Shown here one piece after another: positions 59,056 through 64,000 of a DNA stretch of 64,000 bases. Position 1 is the stretch's first letter. Every line of letters begins with the position of its first letter. The position numbers and the translations under genes were made by a program. The DNA lies in assembly GCA_035236585.1 (NCBI GenBank), contig CP141138.1, positions 28,283,437 through 28,347,436 of the forward strand, given 5' to 3'. This stretch comes from Warburgia ugandensis. Lineage: Eukaryota; Streptophyta; Magnoliopsida; Canellales; Canellaceae. The notes beneath the pieces are model-generated. The model was not told where the DNA came from. It saw nothing but the letters and a program-made list of their open reading frames with translations, and did not search any database.

Positions 59056-60665
59056 CATCATCCACCCAATCCCCTTTGCCACCGCACATGTTTCCTTTTT
59101 ACTTTCATAAGATTTCTTGTTCCTTGGACTACTCTTGCATCAAATCTAATCAAAATTAGCAAGAAGCCAAGAAAAGGAGGAAAATTCAAGGGATTTAATG
59201 AGGGAGAGCTTTTAGAGGGAGTAAGAGTTCATGCATTCTACTTTCTCCCCTCTCTCTCTCTCTCTCTTGAACACAAAAACCCTCTCCCTTTAAAAAGCTC
59301 CCATGCCTTCCTCCTTTATGTCTTGATTTTCCTTCTTTTTTCTAGCCCTAAGCTCTCTCCTTGGAAGTTGTTTCTCCTTGCTTTACATTCAAGGTGAGTA
59401 GTTAGTGTTGTGTTCTTTGCCTTGGTTTTTTCTTAAATAACTTTCAATGTTTTTCCTTTGCTTTATCTTCCTTGATTTTACCTTGAGTTCTTGGTTTTAT
59501 TTTCCTTCTTCTTTGTCAAAGAACCAACCTTATTCTTCTCTGGTAGTGACAACCAAGAGAAGAAGAAACTGGGATGGTTGATCTCCCTCTTTGATTCACA
59601 TGTTTTACTCCTTTAGATCCATCTAGTTTTATGTGATGTTGTCCTTGCATGGTTCAACACATCAATCATCTTTTCTCTTAGATTCAATCCTGGGTTCTCT
59701 TGGCATGCTATTTTACTTAAGATTATAAGGATTGGAATAGGTTGAAGTTGATGTTTAGATCAATTTTTATGATCTTAAATTGGACGTAATTTTCAGCCTT
59801 ATATTTTGTATTGTGTGTCCAATTTCTGATGTAATTTGGTATTGATTAATTGAAATCATTGAGTACTCTTGTTTATGATTGTCTCTAGTATCATAGTACT
59901 TTATATCTAAATGGTTATCTTGCATAACAAAATGTTGATTCGATTTCTTATTTATGCTTGATTTGTTTACTGTTCTAAGTACTTTAATGATTGAAATTTT
60001 TTCCCCTCCTTAGTCTTGTGTTTAGTTTCCAGCCATCTAGACATCCCATTTGATGGAATCATTAGGAACCCACTTAGTTTATTTAGTTTCTTATTTAATA
60101 CATAGTTAGGTTGCATTATTATTTGTATTTGAAGCTTCAAATCTAACCACATTTGGACCTTAGAACCATGTTCACAGTACATGGATCATGCACATTGAAA
60201 TTGGGTTGGTTTTTATTGATTTTTTTTATTCATTTGCTTATTATTATTTTTTAAAATTTTCTACTTATTTTATTTGCATCTTATTTTAGATTTAGAAAGT
60301 TTCTGCTTTTAATTTTTGAAAGTTCTAGTTTTAGCAAGTTTTAGATTAGGAAAGTGTTAATATAGGAAAGTTCTATTTTAAGTAGTCCTTAAGTTTAGTT
60401 GCTTAGTTAATTTATTATAAGTTGCTGTAGTTCCTTGTTTGAATGCATGTTAGTTAGGTGAGTTTATATTTTCATTACTTGAATTGTTTCTTAGTAAGTT
60501 TCCATTAGTTGTAATTTCTAATTTTGTGCATGTTTTATATTCGTAGATAAATCAACTAAATCTTTCTTGTTTGGCTAAGATAAACATGCTAAATAAGATC
60601 AATCCAAAATACATTTCCTTGAGATTCCTCATGTGATCTACTTTGCTCATGTGAAAGTACTACAA
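57948..60665 (+). mobile_element. Athila-like LTR (copy C), 3' end missing
   Basis: Starts TGATAAGTGTCAA after the polypurine tract. The first kilobase matches copies A, B and D. A possible TATA-like TATATTTT at 58892 precedes a CT-rich leader. The end-proximal part (60280-60660) matches copy B inverted, but the last ~320 bp of the LTR as seen in copy B (46020-46335) are absent: at about 60665 the sequence changes to Athila 3' noncoding sequence of another copy. Short ORFs near 59053-59397 fall in the leader and are not supported. Confidence 0.8.
58968..59053. repeat. (TC)43 microsatellite in LTR copy C
   Basis: An uninterrupted 86-base CT/TC run, followed by a shorter run at about 59253-59270. 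The related LTR copies in this window lack an expansion of this size at the equivalent place. Confidence 0.97.
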
Positions 60666-61861
60666 TTGATTCATGCGCTTGTTAATTAAGTAAAATATCA
60701 CAACAAAATGCAAGAAACAATAGGAGTACTAACTTTCTTTCTTGAACATGTATTTAATCTAATAGGTTGTAAGCAACCTAAGAATTGATTTAGGCCTTCC
60801 TTGTTTAAGCCCAAAGATAAAACCCTACCTAGTATATTATATCACTAGTTAGACCCTTTAAGCTTCTTAGTAAGACATTGCTTTCCAGAAAAACCTCATT
60901 TACCTTGACCTAGAAACCTGGTTAAAATATCCATTACCTATCTTTCAAAAATGAGTAGAGATGATAGAAAATGTTTGAAGAAGACAAAAGAAAAAGTAGG
61001 GAAAATTTCAAAGTGCTTACAAAGAAAAACCCTTTCCTCAATAATAATAATAATAATAATAATAATAAAGAAATACAAAGAAGAGTTTGAAGAAAAGTAT
61101 TATCAACAAAAGAAAGGGAAATAAAAGTTGTGAAAAGAGAAAGTAAAAATCGAGGACATTCACTTCAAGTACAAACAAAAAGAATAGTTGTCCAACATTC
61201 ATAGATGACCTCTACTCAGAACCTATCCTAAGCCTATGTTTTGTCCTATCCAAAGACCTATTGATCTTATGGTGGACAATAGCCTTAATGAGGAAATAAA
61301 GATTAGGGAATTATGGTGAACTACCCCTACTAATCTTGGTATTGGTGTCCATTCTTAGGGATCCTAATTCTTTTGTCTCATTTGAGCTCAAAATTATGTG
61401 AACCATGAGTCCTGTAGGATCTGGTAACATAGTGAGTCAATTTGTTTTCTTTAAGATATTTGTTTCTGAGTGTATATCAATGAGAATTTGAGGTCAAGAC
61501 ATCTTTCTAGTGGAGTATATACTCATGCACTTTGAGATTAAACTGGAATAAAATGGCTTTAGTATGTGGGTAATTTGCAGAATTTCTCATTCATCTTTAT
61601 TAAGTTGTTAAAGAAAGTAGAAGATTAATGGATGATAATTCTCCAATATAAAATAAAGGAATTAGCCTTATGGAATTTCTTGACTACATTCACATAAAAC
61701 CCTCACGAGGCTAAACTCATCTACGAGGGATAACCTAGGGGATTAAGGGCTTGTCACATATGCTAAATGCAATTGTGAGTACGTATGAAAATGGTAACCA
61801 TTTTGTTCTCATGATTTTTCATATGTTTTGCTTGGGATTAGCAAAATGCTAGTTTGGGGTA
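60666..61861 (+). mobile_element. Athila-like 3' noncoding region (copy D)
   Basis: Collinear with 56740-57947: aacatgtatttaatctaata near 60746, ccctacctagtatattatatcac near 60820, gagaatttgaggtcaagaca at 61482, and gctagtttggggta before the LTR start at 61862. An AAT-type triplet run lies at about 61040-61067. No ORF. The pol region of this copy is not present, so it is a fragment joined to copy C. Confidence 0.85.
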
Positions 61862-62477
61862 TGATAAGTATTCAATGTGTATAAAAAGTATCCAATTAGT
61901 TCCCATGTGTTATAAGATATAATATTATTTCTAGCGTTTTTTTTAGAATTTTGGAACACGTGCATTTCTGAACTAATGATTTAAAAGTTTGATATTTTGT
62001 AGGTTTAAAAGGCTAATCCAGAGTAAGTATGCAAATGTTCATAATTTTTTTGGATTTAATTAAGATTTTAATTTTTTTGTTGTTGTTGAAAAGGTGACCA
62101 AAGACCTAGATTGATTGAGATGAGAATTGAAGATCAAGATCAAAAGATTGAGTCAAAAGCCAAAATGACATCATTTCAAAGCTAGATCAAGGTTCAAAGA
62201 CTATCCTAGGGCAAGTGAAATAAGGCAATGGGAAGCATCAAAGGTGATCAAAATGATCCATGCCAACAAGCCAGGCATTAGCATCATTTTGCATGAGAAG
62301 TGGAGCCATTCATGTGGTTTCCTAATCTAACTAGGAAACCTAATTAAGCCAAGCCTTTCAAGCTTTGAAGCTAAATGACTTAGTCATTCAAGCCATCATG
62401 GATTGAGACATCAAAGTGAGCCACTAAGCCAAATGGAGCCATGCCACTTAGAGTCACACTATTGGTGGGGACCTTTT
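61862..62477 (+). mobile_element. Athila-like LTR start (copy D), truncated
   Basis: Begins TGATAAGTATTCAATGTG and aligns with the first ~0.6 kb of the copy C LTR (for example gagatgagaattgaagatcaagatc near 62118 and 58210). It is interrupted at 62478 by a gypsy LTR start. Confidence 0.85.
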
Positions 62478-64000
62478 TGTAACACCCCTAATTTTTTTGT
62501 AATAAAAATATAATAGTGAAATTGAAGATTTCAAGAAAAAATCAGGCTGGAATATTAGGTTTAGCAAAAACGTACTTCATACAGAAGTACAAATAAGGCA
62601 TAAAGATATGCATAAGTGAAAACATATCTCACGAACCCTTCAGAGTAACTGTAAGCACAGTGCATTCTGAATTTGGAGTGAAAAACCTTTATTTTCTCCA
62701 TTTAAGAGCAAAAAGGGTAAAATGGTAATTTTACCCTAGCCAAGGTCTAAGACATTAAATTTAGAATGTACTAAAAAATACGAGTCCAACACCACTAAGA
62801 ACACTCAATTCTGAGTTCATAGGAGTAAACTCAAAATTTTATACATAAAGGGCAAAATGGTCTTTTTACACATGTGGGGCCCGCATGGGGCCCACAAAGG
62901 ACCCAAAATGGAATCCAATGACCAGACCACGTGCAATCATAGGTCAAACCACCAGCACCAGCTAGTGGAGAAAGAGGTGGTAGTGGGAATCAAATCAAAT
63001 ATTAAATATTAAAAAGGAAAAAACTTAATAATTAGGTGTTATGATGAAAAACACTAAAAATCCCTATAAATAGACACCATAAAAATTCCCAAAAATATTC
63101 TAAAAATCCATCACGAAGTCCCCTAAACTCTTCCAAAATCTCAGACCAAAATTCATCCTCCTTCTCCCTCTTTTCTCCTCCCTTTCCTTGCATTTTATTC
63201 CCCCTGTTAGAGTGTCCACAGAAGCACCAGGAGGAATATTCCTCCTCTAGATATCAGGCGCTTCCATAGACACGCCATCCCAACGAGAAGGGTTTTCACC
63301 CTGTTACTGTTTTTGAGTTATACGTTAATTTCCAGACGTTGAAACATAATCTTGACCATTGGATAGTTGGGTAATATCAAGATATACAAAACCCATTTGA
63401 TTTTACTATAATTCGTAGAGTATCCGTGGATAAATCAGCGAAAAATGGAAGCTCAGGCAACCTATATTACAAGGAGTAGATTTTTTGGTTTTTCTGGCAT
63501 AGATCCGAATATCTTCCTCCAGGTAGGTGCACTTGCACCCCTATTTCATTTAAAGTAGGTTAGTTTGGTTTTCCAGCAAGGATGGGAGCTCCCCAGCCGT
63601 TGATCTGTCGGAGATGATGGATCCGGCACTGAGGGTTGAGATCCCATCAATCCACAACTCAAATGTTACTTTTGAGTTGATGGATGGATTCTTGGGGCCT
63701 AAAAACCCCAGGATGTGAAATATGGATTCTTGGTTTTACTGGATAGGGGAGATCCAGCCACAGGAGATCCAATGGTCTAGATCAGACCGTCTCGCCTGTA
63801 GCTGGTTATCTCTTCCCAGCCACCCAGGATAGATGGTAAAAGGAGCGAGATGCGGGTCGTCCCGTACCTGTAACCCAGATTTAATCTGGGCCATCTATTC
63901 TGTTAACTAAAAATCATAATTCTTCAATTCAGAGTTTGATATAGCTCTGATTTTAGATCAGAAAAATTATATGGACTCCTTGTAGTGTTTACCATGTACT
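62478..64000 (+). mobile_element. Start of another gypsy-type LTR, runs off the window
   Basis: Starts TGTAACACCCCTAATTTTTTTG, the classic form for plant Ty3/gypsy LTRs. A TATA box at 63065 is followed by a pyrimidine-rich leader (63140-63210). No coding sequence. The right end is outside the window, so target duplication and internal region cannot be checked. It interrupts Athila LTR copy D. Confidence 0.75.
63065..63073 (+). promoter_or_regulatory. LTR TATA box
   Basis: TATAAATAG, a consensus plant TATA box, about 590 bp into the LTR and upstream of a CT-rich leader. Probably drove transcription of the retrotransposon. Confidence 0.6.

Noticed and set aside
58877..59110. ORFs encoding RE or SL repeats
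   Set aside because: Translation of the (TC)n microsatellite.

Overview
This is plant nuclear DNA made almost entirely of transposable elements. AT-rich sequence, GT-AG introns, chromovirus-type and Athila-type Ty3/gypsy retrotransposons, a 17-kb CACTA DNA transposon, a plant RTE-type LINE, an Au-type SINE and a Copia-type gag fragment all point to an intergenic, probably heterochromatic block of a flowering plant. The species cannot be named from the sequence. I found no host gene, tRNA or rRNA. No protein-coding element is intact: stops, frameshifts and internal deletions are everywhere.

Layout. (1) 1-8698: Ty3/gypsy element T1 on the + strand (partial 5' LTR, PBS, gag, PR, RT/RNase H, IN, chromodomain-like tail, PPT, 3' LTR), followed by an extra partial LTR copy at 8699-9536. 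(2) 9540-12655: the 3' end of an Athila-like element on the - strand (LTR start, 3' noncoding region, integrase C-terminus). (3) 12660-24942: long gypsy LTR sequence on the - strand, interrupted by an RTE LINE (about 12836-16019) and apparently by a 4.9-kb LTR (17782-22656). (4) 25010-28721: RNase H, RT, protease and gag remnants of an Athila-like element on the - strand, probably the same element as in (2). (5) 28722-45960: a CACTA transposon with CACTACTACA ends and a 3-bp ACT target duplication. It carries a TNPA-like/Ulp1 gene split by an LTR in an intron, a Copia gag scrap, a C-rich minisatellite, arrays of subterminal-type repeats, a tnp2 transposase gene with a large internal deletion, an Au-type SINE and a ~1-kb tandem duplication. 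(6) 45961-50228: Athila LTR and 3' noncoding sequence, - strand. (7) 50229-52270: a gypsy LTR, + strand. (8) 52271-62477: an inverted Athila LTR fragment, an Athila pol region on the + strand (protease to integrase) with its 3' noncoding region and LTR, then a second Athila 3' end joined to it. (9) 62478-64000: the start of another gypsy LTR.

The best overall model, by inference, is an old Athila element on the - strand with its 5' LTR at about 46.0-49.2 kb and its 3' LTR at about 9.5-10.5 kb. It was later opened by a CACTA insertion in its leader and by a cluster of gypsy LTRs plus a LINE in its integrase region. Gypsy element T1 now abuts its 3' LTR. Collinearity of the pieces and the CACTA target duplication support this. 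LTR identities and divergence dates were not computed; similarity statements are by eye.
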